Notes under the pieces: generated by a model
Databases searched by the model: none
Told to the model about the DNA's origin: nothing
What the model saw: only the letters and a program-made list of their open reading frames with translations
Translations under genes and position numbers: made by a program
From: Chara braunii
Lineage: Eukaryota; Streptophyta; Charophyceae; Charales; Characeae
Reading direction: 5' to 3'
DNA length: 44,449 nucleotides
Assembly: GCA_003427395.1 (NCBI GenBank)
Contig: BFEA01000139.1
Coordinates: 74,696-119,144, forward strand
Shown here: positions 20,869-31,313 of the stretch, one piece after another
Numbering within the stretch: position 1 is the stretch's first letter
How the letters are laid out: every line of letters starts with the position of its first letter

Positions 20869-21559
20869 CAAGCTCCAATAAGGTGAGACACAGATACGTT
20901 CACCCACATTGTTCTCACGCTCGTTACTGTTTACTGTCTGGCCAACCCGCACGACCACGGCGCCTGCAGGGTGCACGCCATTGACCCGCCGGGCACAGCG
21001 CCCTGGCGCCCCTCCCCCACGCCGCGGGTAGAATTGTACCGCCTGATGCTGGTTTCGGTGGTCGGCTACTGAAATGGATGCTCTGCCACACTCACTGCAT
21101 TCTCCCGAGTTCGGACCCGGGTAAGGCGCCCTCGTCACCCTCCTCTTTTCTCATCCTCTACCATTATTCTTAGCTTTGTTGTCGTTGATGTGCCTAGACC
21201 GAAAGGTGCCCCAAACACAGCTTTCTCATGGTCGCTTTTTCGTCTCTCTTATTCATTTTGCTCCTTCTGAAAATTTCAACTCGGCTTTCTTGCTTTGGGA
21301 AACTCGACCGTTTCCCCGGTTCAGGTCTGGCATGGAATGGACAACTCGCCATCTGCTCTTTGTTTTTTTTTTTTAATTTCGTTACTTTCGTTGTTCCTAT
21401 TTCATAACAGCCGAACCGCTGTATGAAAATTGAAAATTGTCTGCAATATAGCTACGCCGGCCATATGTCCAATTTAGCGGACAGAGGAGAGCCTATTCGA
21501 CGTGCGTTTCCTGACAATAAATGTTCTATTCTACTTGTCATTGTGTTGCTGCAGACACC
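20869..21559. other. Spacer between OB-like genes C and B
   Basis: No gene is recognised. GC-rich to about 21140 with short inverted words (GCGCCCTGGCGCC), then AT-rich with a poly-T tract at 21362-21375. CTGCAG/ACACC just before ATG 21560 could be a splice acceptor. Confidence 0.4.
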
Positions 21560-22030
21560 ATGATGGAAAACATCCCAATACTGCAGGCGCTTAATGCGGC
21601 GCTTCAACAGCAACCTCCTGTGCATCATGTCACGCATACTACTCTGTTGAAACTCGAAGACTATATTCGCTACCAATCTGTTCGCTATACCGGTGCTGTT
21701 CAGGAATGCGGTCTACTGGTGCACCATACTGTTCGTCGTCGCCGCCCTAAACGTATTATACATGTATATCTCCTGGGTGTCGATGAACAGCAAGTTGTTG
21801 GCCGCGTACATGGGGCATTCACGACCTGCACATGCCACGTGCAGCATGCCATAATGCCCTACGTGCGTAGGGCCGTGGTCTATGGCTGCAGGTCGCTGGA
21901 CGCGATGCCTACTATTGGTTCTTGCATCACGTTTCGTCGTACGACATGCCACTGTTACACATGCAATCCGACGATGCCAACCTTCAATGCACATGTTCAG
22001 CACATGGCTATTACACCTCCAGTCGTTTGA
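21560..22030 (+). CDS. OB-fold-like protein B (paralogue of A and C)
   Basis: An intact 156-aa frame from the first of two ATGs following a CTGCAG; an in-frame ATG at 21521 also exists. Landmarks shared with protein A: LKLEDYIRY (30-38), GLLVHH (51-56), IIHVYLLGVDEQQVVGRVHG (66-85), MPYVRRAVV (99-107), IGSCITFRRT (119-128) and a closing HVQHM (145-149) matching HMLIHRV in A. The C-terminal third adds several Cys and His (CTCHVQH, CHCYTCN) that could bind metal. The strand-helix-strand pattern suggests an OB-fold, consistent with RPA-type cargo of Helitrons, but no search was run. Being intact next to a dead transposase makes it a candidate for trans-use or host retention. Confidence 0.6.
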   Translation: MMENIPILQALNAALQQQPPVHHVTHTTLLKLEDYIRYQSVRYTGAVQECGLLVHHTVRRRRPKRIIHVYLLGVDEQQVVGRVHGAFTTCTCHVQHAIMPYVRRAVVYGCRSLDAMPTIGSCITFRRTTCHCYTCNPTMPTFNAHVQHMAITPPVV

Positions 22031-22664
22031 GCAGCGGGGGCACCAAATGACCGGCCTCCAAGTCCTCATCAGATCTATGCTCCTGCAGTCCACGGTTTCG
22101 ACCGCCGCTTGCTTCGCCGCATGCCGTCCGCCTTTCAAGAAACCGCTGCTGGTGTTCAGGCTCTTGAGAGATTTATACTTCCATCACATGTTGGCCTGCA
22201 ACCTGGCAATGCTGACCACTCACCCGTGGTTGGCAGCGGGTGATGGCACATGTACGTCCTTGTGATACCCAGCCGGCGGAGGCTGCATCCTGCTCGCATC
22301 TCTGTGAACGGTTTTCTGCCGTAGCGTGTGATTTGCCCTTGTTGCTTTCGTTTCCCTATTTCGCTGCATTCCCGGAGCAGCATACACAGAACGTTTTTTT
22401 TAGCACTTGCACTTTCTGTATGACGAAACTACTGTAGGTTGCTTGTTTATTTTCGTTTTGCCTTTTGCGCTTAGACATTCGCGCGCGTTTTGGGATGTTC
22501 ATCCGTGGCGCGGTGTAATGGAGTTTTCAACCAGACTCTCGTTCCGGTTGTCATTTTTCCATGCACGATAGTTGTGCCTTTCAACTGTGCCGCATGTGCC
22601 CCCGGTGGCCCTGTGTTCTTTTAGACTCATCCATGTAAAATAGCTACACTTTCTACTCTTCTGT

Positions 22665-23159
22665 GTGATGCACTTTTTTTGCTGCGCTATTGCGCCACTG
22701 CATGCTGTGCTTCCGTTTTGCAGCTACCTCGTCTGCTGCCGAGTCATCTTAGGCCACATCATCTGTTGCCAATCCGTTTGCTACCAAGCCATTTGCTTCC
22801 AATCCGTTTGCTGCTACGTCATCATCTGCTGCCCATCAGCTGATGTCATGACATCTACTGCCAAGAGGGTGTCTGCTGCCAAATCGTTCACAACTGCCAC
22901 ACCTTCTACTGCTTTTCCAAATGCAGGGGCGGCTCCCTCTTCCAACCAACGGAAGGATGTTAGTGATGGACAGTCTGAGTCAATGAAAAAGGCAAGGGCG
23001 ACCTCGATGGATGCAAAGGCAGGAAAGAAAAAGTCTGGGACGGAAAACAGGGGGCAAGCATTGGCTCTTGCACGTCCGTATTTCATCTCATCTGAAGGTT
23101 ACTATCTATGGAAGAAGATGATGAAGGAGGAGAGAGGTGTTGTGATGGCGCATGTATAA
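22665..23159 (+). CDS. Hypothetical ORF in duplication unit 1 (weak)
   Basis: The part after about 22870 is low-complexity but protein-like: Ala/Ser/Thr-rich, then Lys-rich (AAPSSNQRKDVSDGQSES, DAKAGKKKSGTENRGQALAL) and ending ISSEGYYLWKKMMKEERGVV. The same C-terminal sequence is conserved in unit 2 at 24515-24847. The N-terminal Cys/Ile-rich part is probably the wrong frame of an Ala/Ser-Asn-Pro-Phe repeat (see unit 2), so a frameshift lies near 22850. I recognise no family. Confidence 0.25.
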   Translation: MMHFFCCAIAPLHAVLPFCSYLVCCRVILGHIICCQSVCYQAICFQSVCCYVIICCPSADVMTSTAKRVSAAKSFTTATPSTAFPNAGAAPSSNQRKDVSDGQSESMKKARATSMDAKAGKKKSGTENRGQALALARPYFISSEGYYLWKKMMKEERGVVMAHV

Positions 23160-24429
23160 TGTGCAGAAGTCACCGGCCCACGACGATCGTGACGACGCCG
23201 GCGCATCAAGAAAGAAGCCAGAGAGCAGCACCAGCATGCCAAACACACTCGCGCCGCTGGTGCTAAATACAGCACCTGTGCTTGCTTGTTTTCGCTTCCC
23301 CTTTTGCTGTTCCGAGTTGGCATACACACCGTCTGCAGTTTACTGTGGCCTGAACTCACAGCAGAATGATCATAGACGCAATAAAATTTCCAGTCACACT
23401 TTTCGTTTCGCTTGTCGTTTTCCCCTGTACAATAACTTCGCTTTTCTGCTGTGTTGTGTGTTTTGTTGTTTTTGCCTCGGTCTTGCGCCACTGTAGACCG
23501 CATCCTTGTTGGGTGATCGCCAACCTGCGTTCTTTTAGACGCATCTGTGCAAAATAGCTACACTTTTCTACCGTACTGTATGATTTACTCTTTTTGTCGC
23601 GGTCTTGCGCCAGTGTACAAACCCTGTCCACGTGAGAAGACTGATACCGAGTGCAGCTAGCGCGGTTGTTTGTTTTTGCTTTTCCTTTTGCTGTTCCAGC
23701 CCATTCCCGGGTTTGCATATACACTGTCTATGATTCGCTTGACCATAGGCACAATGGACCTTTGAGACAGGCTCCTTGGTTCAGCCGCCGCTTGCTTCGC
23801 CGCATGCCGTCCGCCTTTTAAGAAACCGCTGCTGGTGTTCAGGCTCTTGAGAGATCTATGCCTCCATCATATGTTGGCCTGCAACCTGGCAATGATCGTC
23901 GGCGGATGATGGCACACGTCTATCTTTGTGATACCTGGCCAGCGGAGGCTGCACGCATCCCTGTGAACGTTTTTCTGCCATGGTGTGTGATTTGCCCTTC
24001 TTGCTTTCGTTTCCCCATTTCGTATCGTTCCCAGAGCAGCATACGCAGAACGTTTTGTTTAGCGCTTACGCTTTCTGTATGGGGAAGCTACTGTGGATTG
24101 CTTGTTTGTTTTCATTCTACCTTTTGCGCTTAGACATTCGCGCGGGTTTTGGGATGTTCATCCGTGGCGTGGCGTGCTGGAGTTTTTAAACAGACCCTTC
24201 ATTCTGGTCGTTGTTTCTCCATGCACAATAGTTGTGCCTTTCAACTGTGTCGCATGTGCTTCCGACGACCCTGTGTTCTTTTAGACTCGTCGATGTAAAA
24301 TAGCTACATTTGCTGCTCTACCGTGTGCTGCGCTCTTTTTGCCACGCTCCTGCGCCGCTGCGTCCTGTGCTTCCGTTTTGCTGCTACCTCATCTGCTGCC
24401 AAGTCATCTTAAGCCACATCATCTGCTGC

Positions 24430-24847
24430 CAATCCATTTGCTACCAAGCCATTTGCTACCAAACCATTTGTTGCTACATCATCAGCTGCTGTCACGGCAT
24501 CTGCTGCCAAGAAGGTGTCTGTTGCCGACTCGTTCACAACTGCCACATTTTCTACTGTTTTTCCAAATGCAGGGGTGGCTCCCTCTTCCAACAAACGAAA
24601 GGATGTTAGTGGTGGACAGTCCGAGTCAACGAAGAGGGCAACGGCGACCTCGATAAATGCAAAGACAGGAAAGAAGAAATTTGGGACGAAAATCAAGGGG
24701 CGGGCGTTGGCTCTTGTAAATCCGTCTCTCATCTCATCCGAAGGTTACTATCTATGGAAGAAGATGATGAAGGAAAAGAGAGGTGTTGTGATGGCACATG
24801 TACAATGTGCAGACGACGCTGGTCCACGACGATCATGGCGAAGCTGA
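24430..24847 (+). CDS. Hypothetical ORF in duplication unit 2 (weak)
   Basis: In this copy one frame stays open through a repeat-rich leader (SSAANPFATKPFATKPFVAT) into the conserved Ser/Lys-rich segment and the ISSEGYYLWKKMMKEKRGVV block shared with unit 1. An in-frame TAA precedes the leader at 24410. Conservation of the same reading frame over the last 110 residues, with mostly conservative changes, is mild evidence for a former coding exon. No function can be assigned. Confidence 0.3.
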
Positions 24848-26974
24848 CGCATCAAGAAAGAGGCCGGGGAACAGCATCAGCATCCCAAGGACACTCGTGC
24901 CGCTGGTACTAAATACAACCACTTTGCTTGTTTGTTTTCACTTTCTCTTTTGCTGTTCCGGGTTGGCATAGACACCGTCTGCAGTTTACTGTAGCCTGAA
25001 CTCACAGCAAAATGATCACAGACGCAATGGAGTTTTCAGTCAGACTCTTCGTTCCGCTTGTCATGTTTTCATGTACAATAGTTATGCTTTTCTACTATGC
25101 CGTGTATTTTGCTGTTTTTGCTTCAGTCTTGCGCCGCTGTAGAACGCATCCTTGTTGGATGCTCGTAGGCCTGCGCTCTTTTAGACGCATTTGTGTAAAA
25201 TAGCTACACTTTTTTGTCGTGCTATATGATTTGCTATTTTTACCGTGGTCTTGCGCCGCTGTACAAACCTTGTCCACGTGAGAAAACTAATACCGATTCC
25301 AGCTAGCACGGTTGTTTGTTTTTGCTTTTCCTTTTGCTACAATCCGGGTCCGCGGTAGAGTGACCATAGACACAATGGAGCTTTGAGACAGGCCCCTTGG
25401 TTCAGCCGTCGTTTTTTTAGCGGTTTCGTATGACAAACATACTGGTTGCACCTTTCTTTTCTGTTTCTGCAGCTCTCGATTTTGCAATAAGTGATCTTCT
25501 TGGTCAATCTACTCCTGTTAGTCGTGTGTTCTTTTTGGGGTTTGAGTCAACACAATGCTTAATCCCGGTCGCCATGGCGTCCGCAGCAATGCAGACTGGA
25601 TTCACGCTTTTCCGTTGTCAAATGTCACGGCTGTCTATGTTTATGTATGTGTATATATATGTATGCCTGTCAAACAAATGCAAAAAAATACATGTGCGTC
25701 CGCATGTGTACATGTGTATATCTCCTTCCCTCTCTCTGCCTGTTTCTCTCTTTATTGCTTTATCTGTATATATGTCTATATGAATACGCGTGTGTATATA
25801 AAAGAGGGAAATGGAGAAGACCAAAGAGAAGAGAGATCTAGATGTCCCTTCTCTTTGCTCTTCTCCAGGTGTCATTACCTGGTGGAGGGAAGAGTGGATA
25901 ATGTTGATCCGTGGAAAGATTGAAAAGCGATGCTAAGGAGAGCCATCAGTGTTTAGCTGTTGTCCTCTTTTTCTCTTGTTGCTTGCTTTTTGTGTTGCTA
26001 ATGAATGAGGAAGATCTAGCTGCAGAGTTGTTTTCCTTATTGATGTGTTTCTTGGAATTTTTTCTTTCTCATCTGAATCTAGCGGCAATGCAGGTCAGAT
26101 ATCAAAGAAAGCCTTGGTCTGAATGTGCCCTAGTTCTGTCTAACATCTTGTACGCAATGTAAGCAATAAGTCAAGGGCGGCCATCGCCCGTTACAATGTC
26201 GTTCCACAATATAACCATATGATAAAAAACGCAGCCAACGAACCCAATCCAACCCAAACCATAGCCCTGATTGCTAGTCACAATGTCACACATAGTACTT
26301 TTTTCTCGTTTTTTGACACTTGAAATTGTTGATAAACGTGGTGTGGTTATGACACCTAATGCATCCTCAGCAAGATGACAACAGCTTGTGATCACACTCA
26401 CCATCAAATTTTGTACCCCGCTGAGTCTTGTTACCCAATTCAATCATACGTGTGACAGTGTGACAATGTGACAGTGTGACAGTGACAGCAACTGAGTGTA
26501 TGACAGTATGACACAGTGTGTGACATTGTGTGACACTGTGTGGCGGTGTTTGACAGTGTGGGACTAATCATGAAATTGCATGTATTCCATGAGCTCTGTT
26601 GCAGCCCCATGGCAGCTTATGCGCCTCCTCTCGACCAGCATGACCATGATCTCCTCCTCGTGTAATATGCGTGTTCCTCTTCGCCTTCCCCACCTGCTCT
26701 CCTTCCCCCTCTCCTCCTCTCCTTCCCCTCCTCTCATCTTCTTCGCTTGTGCTCACAGTCAGGCAGTATGACCTGGTTGTGTCCCAGCTTGCATAGATTC
26801 ACCGTATGTTTGCTCTGCTCACCTGGCATTTTGACTTCGTTCTTCTGAGTGCTGACATAAATTGTGGTGTGTGGAAAGTGATGATAATGAGGATAAACTC
26901 AGGGCAAATTCACCATAGCAACCGCGGACCCAGACACTGGACACTCCCGGACTATCTTCTGGACCAGTGTCTAG

Positions 26975-27050
26975 ACCGGTTCAGACTGTCCGGTGATCCA
27001 GACATCGCCGGACAGCCGGACAATGCCTTACCCGGACAGTCCGGACCGGT
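26975..27050. repeat. CCGGAC-rich inverted repeat at the end of unit 1
   Basis: Arms ACCGGTTCAGACTGTCCGG (26975-26993) and CCGGACAGTCCGGACCGGT (27032-27050) pair with three mismatches, and further CCGGACA words sit in the loop. The same structure is at 28380-28455 in unit 2 with extra substitutions. Confidence 0.8.
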
Positions 27051-27237
27051 GTTAGGTCTGTTTCTCTCTTTATTGCTTTGTATGTATATATGTCTATGTG
27101 TATACTCGTGTGTATGTGAGAGAGGAAAATGGAGAAGAGCAAAAAGAAGGGACAACTAGATGTCCCTTCTCTTTGTTCTTCTCGAGGTGTCATTAGCCAG
27201 TGGAGGGAAGAGTTGATGATGTTGATCCGTGGAAAGA

Positions 27238-27480
27238 ATGGAGAGGGCTGCTAAGGAGAGCCATCATCGTTTAGCTGTTGTCTTCTTTTTCTCTTGTTGC
27301 TTGCTTTCTGTGTTGCTAATGAATGAGGAGGATTTAGCTGCAGAGTTGTTTTGCTTATGGATGTGTTTCTTGGAATCTCTTCTTTTTCATCTGAATCTAG
27401 CCGCGATGCACGTCAGATATCAAAGAAAGCCTTGGTCTGAATCTGCCCTAGTTTTGTCTAACATCTTATACGCAATGTAA
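27238..27480 (+). CDS. Conserved short ORF in the duplicated unit (weak)
   Basis: An 80-aa frame from ATG; the counterpart in unit 1 (25911-26162) is open over the same length but lacks this ATG. The two translations share LLMNEEDLAAELF, the segment FHLNLAAM or SHLNLAAM, VRYQRKPWSE and ALVLSNILYAM. The Leu-rich N-terminus with R-K-PW faintly recalls the leader of Harbinger-type transposases, but I cannot support that by motif. It may be a relic exon. Confidence 0.25.
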   Translation: MERAAKESHHRLAVVFFFSCCLLSVLLMNEEDLAAELFCLWMCFLESLLFHLNLAAMHVRYQRKPWSESALVLSNILYAM

Positions 27481-28460
27481 GCAATAAGTCAAGGACGGTC
27501 ATCGCCCGTTACAATGCCGTTCCACAATATAACCATGTGACAAACAACGCAGCCAACCAACCCAATCCAACCCAACCCATAGCCCTGATTGCTAGTCACA
27601 ATGTCACACATAGTAGTTTTTTCTCGTTTTTTCACACTTGAAATTGTTGATGAACGTGGTGTGGTTATGACACCTGCTGCATCCTCACCAAGATGACAGC
27701 AGCTTGTGATCACACTCACCATCGAATCTTGTACTCCGCCGAGTCCTGTTACCCGGTTCAATCGTACGTGTTGACAATGTAACAATGTGACAGTGTGACA
27801 GTGACAACGACTGAGTGTATGACAGTATGACACAGTGTGTGACAGTGTGTGGCGGTGTTTGGCAGTGTGGGACTAATCATGAAATTGCATGTATTCCATG
27901 AGCTCTGTTGCAGCCCCATGGCAGCTTATCTGCCTCCTCTCGACCAGCATGGCCATGATCTCCTCCTCGTGTAATATGCATGTTCCTCTTCGCCTTCCCC
28001 ACCTGCTCTCCTTCCCCCTCTCCTCCTCTCCTTCCCCTCCTCTCATCTTCTTCGCTTGTGCTCACAGTCAGGCAGTATGNCCTCTTCGCCTTCCCCACCT
28101 GCTCTCCTTCCCCCTCTCCTCCTCTCCTTCCCCTCCTCTCATCTTCTTCGCTTGTGCTCACAGTCAGGCAGTATGCCCTGGTTGTGTCCAAACTTGCATA
28201 GATTCACCGTCTGTTTGCTCTGCTCACCTGGCATTTTGACTTCGTTCTTCTGAGTGCTGACAGAAATTGTGGTGTGTGGAAAGTGATGATAATGAGGATA
28301 AACTCAGGGCAAATTCACCATGGCAACCGCAGACCCAAACACTGGACACTCCCTGACTATCTTCTGGACTAGTATCTGGACCGGTTCAGACTGTCCGGTG
28401 ATCCGGACATCGCCGGACATCCGGACAACACCTTACCCGGACAGTCCAGACCGTTGTTAG

Positions 28461-29354
28461 GGGGTACATAATGTCTTAACACGAAAAAAACAAGAGAAAA
28501 AAAAAGAAAGGGTGAGGAGGAGGGGGGGGCTGTTGACAGGCACTTACCTGCTTTGCACTTTGTAATTCAGGCAGCAGAGCACCTATCTTGCAGCAAATCA
28601 ACAAGCACATCCGACTGGCAGACATGCAATGTTGCAAAGAGTGCAAAGCAAGCACAAGACTAAAGAAACAGAGAGACAAAAAAAATGGGTAATTAACTTT
28701 GAAGTTTGAACTTTAAATTGTGTGATTCAGGTTCATAACTTACAAGCTTGAACTTTGCAGTCCAATTCAGAACGTCAGAGTCTTCAGACTGCCAGCACAG
28801 TTAATGCTCTCTCTCTCTCTCTCTGGGCAATGGGCAGTAGCAGCACATCGAAACGGGCGCTTTGAAAGTGCTCGGGCCTGTATGAAGCCCGCTACCCCAA
28901 GAAACTGCGGTGTTTTGTATCTAGACCTCAAGGCCCTGTCCAGTGGGGTGAAGCGACATTGAAAAATCAGCCTATTATTTTTCAAGGGATGACCAGCACC
29001 TGAAAAACGTTCCAGAGGGCATCGGCCCTACAGGGGGGCCTTCTCGGCCGCGTCGCACAGGGTTATGCAAAACTCTTTTGCAAGGGAACTTTCGCCGCTC
29101 CTATGCTATGAAACACCCGCGGACATGTCCGCAGGGCTGATCTCGGATGACGGCCTCATATGTGGCCACGTCCGCGGCCGTCCTGGTCCGCATGCGGACT
29201 CGATCTTACCAGAGTTTTTCTGAATTAAATAATAGGTAAGAATATATATATATATATATATATGTGTACATATATGTACAGGGTTACCAGCCCGTACGTA
29301 CGGAGGCTCCCGGACGGACCTCCGTACGTTTGGGGGTTCGGAAGCTGGCTGGGC
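28461..29354. other. Non-coding, no recognisable gene
   Basis: A (CT)n tract lies at 28806-28824 and (TA)n at 29244-29263. The segment 29105-29200 is rich in CCGCGGAC and GTCCGCGG words that can pair with each other, and 29290-29330 in CGTACG/GGACGG words. No gene is seen. Confidence 0.45.
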
Positions 29355-29464
29355 GCAGGTAATTCGAAATTTCGGAATGGTTTTAGTCTGGTTAGTTTTA
29401 TTGCATCTGGATTCCATCTTGGATCTGTATTTCATTAGTTGATGGGTGTACCAAGTGGGCTATA
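29355..29464 (-). mobile_element. Decayed SINE fragment (family S1)
   Basis: It matches the body and tRNA-like head of the SINE at 39838-40017: GCAGGTAATTCGAAATTTCG, TTTTAGTCTGG, GGATTCCATCTTGG, TCTGTATTTC and GTGTACCAAGTGGGCT, the last corresponding to the A-box region. No poly(A) tail remains. Confidence 0.6.
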
Positions 29465-29908
29465 ACCCCATCGGTCTTGTCCTTTTCTTCTCCCCCCCCC
29501 CAAATATTGTGTCCTTTTGCATGCATGTTGTAAATTTCGCCATCCTACTCTGAGTGGTCAGGCGAAGCCGAAATGCAGAAGGGCAAAATATTTGGAAAAA
29601 CAAAAAGGAGACGTCAGGACAAAACTGTGAGGTGACAAAGATAGAACGGTCCACACCTGTGATGCGGGGCAGACAAATACTTGGACATTATTCAAGACAT
29701 TTGTGCATCCTGGTTGTTGTGTACTTTGGTTGTACGCTTCTTTCAGTTCCCGACTCTCCATCGATTTGGGCATGCAAATCACTGTGTTCTTTGGATGCAG
29801 GCTGCACATGATGTGATTGGACCAATGCTGTGAAGATCGTCCTTGGACACAACAATTCTTTAACCCTAAACCTTACATGAAGGATAAGACTAACTACTGT
29901 GTGATCCC

Positions 29909-29912
<4 letters not shown>

Positions 29913-29950
<38 letters not shown>

Positions 29951-29990
29951 NNNNNNNNNNNNNNNNNNNNNNNNNNNNNNNNNNNNNNNN

Positions 29991-30046
<56 letters not shown>
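29913..30046. repeat. (TG)n, 40-N gap and (AG)n
   Basis: A (TG)n run (29913-29950) is followed by exactly 40 N (29951-29990) and an (AG)n run (29991-30046). The gap length looks like an assembler estimate, and the missing bases are probably more dinucleotide repeat. Confidence 0.97.
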
Positions 30047-30050
<4 letters not shown>

Positions 30051-31313
30051 GATAGAGGGAGCAAGGCACTGTTCTTCCCTCCGTATGGCTGCAGGTGTCA
30101 ATGGACATTGTACAGTGTCAATGTCTTAATGACATGAGCGAAATTGCATCCATGATTTTCACATGTCTAGTTCTGTGAACCTTGCTGCGTTGGTCATGCA
30201 ACTTCTGTTGCCCCACAATCTGGATCAGAAATGTACTTCGAAATCTTACCTGAAGTCTCTGATCAAACATTCTTGTCTATGTATCAATGTACCATACATA
30301 AATTACTCTTCTCAGGGTTGAGCCCATCCCCTCGGGGACCTTTCTCACTAGGACGCTAGTCGCTAAAGTAATCTTCTCCTTTCCCCCCCCGCCCTTTGTA
30401 ATGGCCCCCAAGTAATTGTCCTAAGATATCCCGACCTACCATCCCCTCGAGGTTTAGCCTATCCCCTCAGAGGTTTAGCCTATCCCCTCAGGGTTGAGCC
30501 CATCCCCTCAGGGTTGAGCCTAATCGCGAACCGTGCGTACGGCCAGGTAGGGCATGTCTGTAGCAGTGCGTGAGTGCCAGGGTCTTTGGAAAGCGAGAAA
30601 GGGCGGTCAGAGGGAGGTTTCAAAATCACGCCAGCGATGCGAACACAAGCATGGTTTGCTGGCGGGGGCGTGAAGACTGACTGGCATTGCTGAGTTGAGT
30701 TTATGGCGATGGTGAGTTATGTTTTGGCTGCGCTTAGTGGCTATGCTTAGGGGGCTTGTGACTTTCTGCACATCTCCACAAAAACGTCCAGATTCAGGCG
30801 CTGAAGAAACGCGGCATGCACAGCATCGTTGTCGCGTCGTTGCCTACCCACAGGGTTGAGGGGGGGCAAGCCCTCCCCCCAAAAAATTTGTTAAAAAAAA
30901 CCCCATCCGGGGGACGTACCCGACTTAAGTATGGGCTGGATTCTTTTCGGGTCTGTGTACTTCTCCGCATGCGCGTCCAGATTCGTGCTTCGGGCGTTGT
31001 TCTGGCAGCCATCATGGTCAGTCTGGCGAAAAAAAAACAACATCCGGGGGACGTGCCCGACTTAGATGTGGGCATGGCGAAGGAAATACGTTTCGGGACT
31101 GCTGTGTGTGCGCGCATGTGCGTTTGCGGTTGCGGTTACGTTCTACATGACAAGTTTTGTGTCAGCAGAGTGTTCCGGTCTACCCAGATCTTTTAGGTGC
31201 ATTTTGGCATATAGCTCAGCTTATAGGGATGTCTCACAAATTGTCCATTTTTCCTTCCGTCGTTGCGTAAGGGGCAAGGTCCTGTAGGAGCGATGGATTG
31301 CCTCAATGCCTGA
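30047..31313. other. Non-coding with short direct repeats
   Basis: Between about 30314 and 30525 a 20-base motif, GGTTTAGCC or GGTTGAGCC followed by TATCCCCTCAG, recurs five times with variation. At 30904 and 31041 the string CATCCGGGGGACGT-CCCGACTTA occurs twice, each preceded by an A tract. No gene is recognised. Confidence 0.6.

Larger units (their letters stand above)
4655..22030 (+). mobile_element. Degenerate Helitron-like element (termini not found)
   Basis: The interval is defined by the outermost element-type genes, not by observed ends. The core (about 12.3-20.1 kb) has the Rep-helicase order diagnostic of Helitrons: CxxC-containing N-terminus, LFP[YF]G block, HUH Rep nuclease, LLFKPFR block and PIF1 helicase. 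A C-terminal C48 protease follows in frame. Flanking it are a stand-alone C48 protease and three paralogous OB-like small proteins. I could not place the expected 5'-TC and 3' hairpin-CTRR ends, so the span could include more than one inserted element. Multiple stops and frameshifts mean this copy is not autonomous. Confidence 0.75.
22102..25400 (+). repeat. Tandem duplication of a ~1.68-kb unit, with a third partial start
   Basis: The block CGCTTGCTTCGCCGCATGCC begins near 22105 and again near 23788 (offset about 1683), and long stretches downstream match (TCAAGAAACCGCTGCTGGTG, GGGATGTTCATCCGTGGCG, GGTTACTATCTATGGAAG). A third start, CTTGGTTCAGCCGTCG, appears at about 25395 and then diverges. 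Within each unit there are two half-related sub-blocks around AAAATAGCTACA (near 22637, 23553, 24297, 25197), so the structure is hierarchical. Confidence 0.9.
25739..28460 (+). repeat. Tandem duplication of a ~1.31-1.40-kb unit
   Basis: Unit 1 is about 25739-27055 and unit 2 about 27056-28460. Both begin CTGTTTCTCTCTTTATTGC and end in a CCGGAC-rich hairpin segment finishing GTTAG. Most of the length matches, including the TGTGACAGTGTGACAG minisatellite (26450-26560 and 27770-27870). Unit 2 is longer mainly because of an internal 96-bp duplication (27985-28080 repeated at 28081-28175) at whose junction one N base sits. Confidence 0.93.

Noticed and set aside
25911-27480. Harbinger transposase gene
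   Set aside because: Only a faint Leu-rich, R-K-PW similarity exists; no DDE residues were seen, so I list it only as an unassigned short frame.
22102-28460. The two tandem duplications as LTR pairs of retrotransposons
   Set aside because: The units are directly adjacent with no internal gag/pol, primer-binding site or polypurine tract, and no TG...CA ends were seen.
29817-30137. ORFs across the N gap and dinucleotide repeats (VCVCV, ERERE)
   Set aside because: They are translations of microsatellites and ambiguous bases. The same applies near 1-90, 10124, 42306 and 44187.
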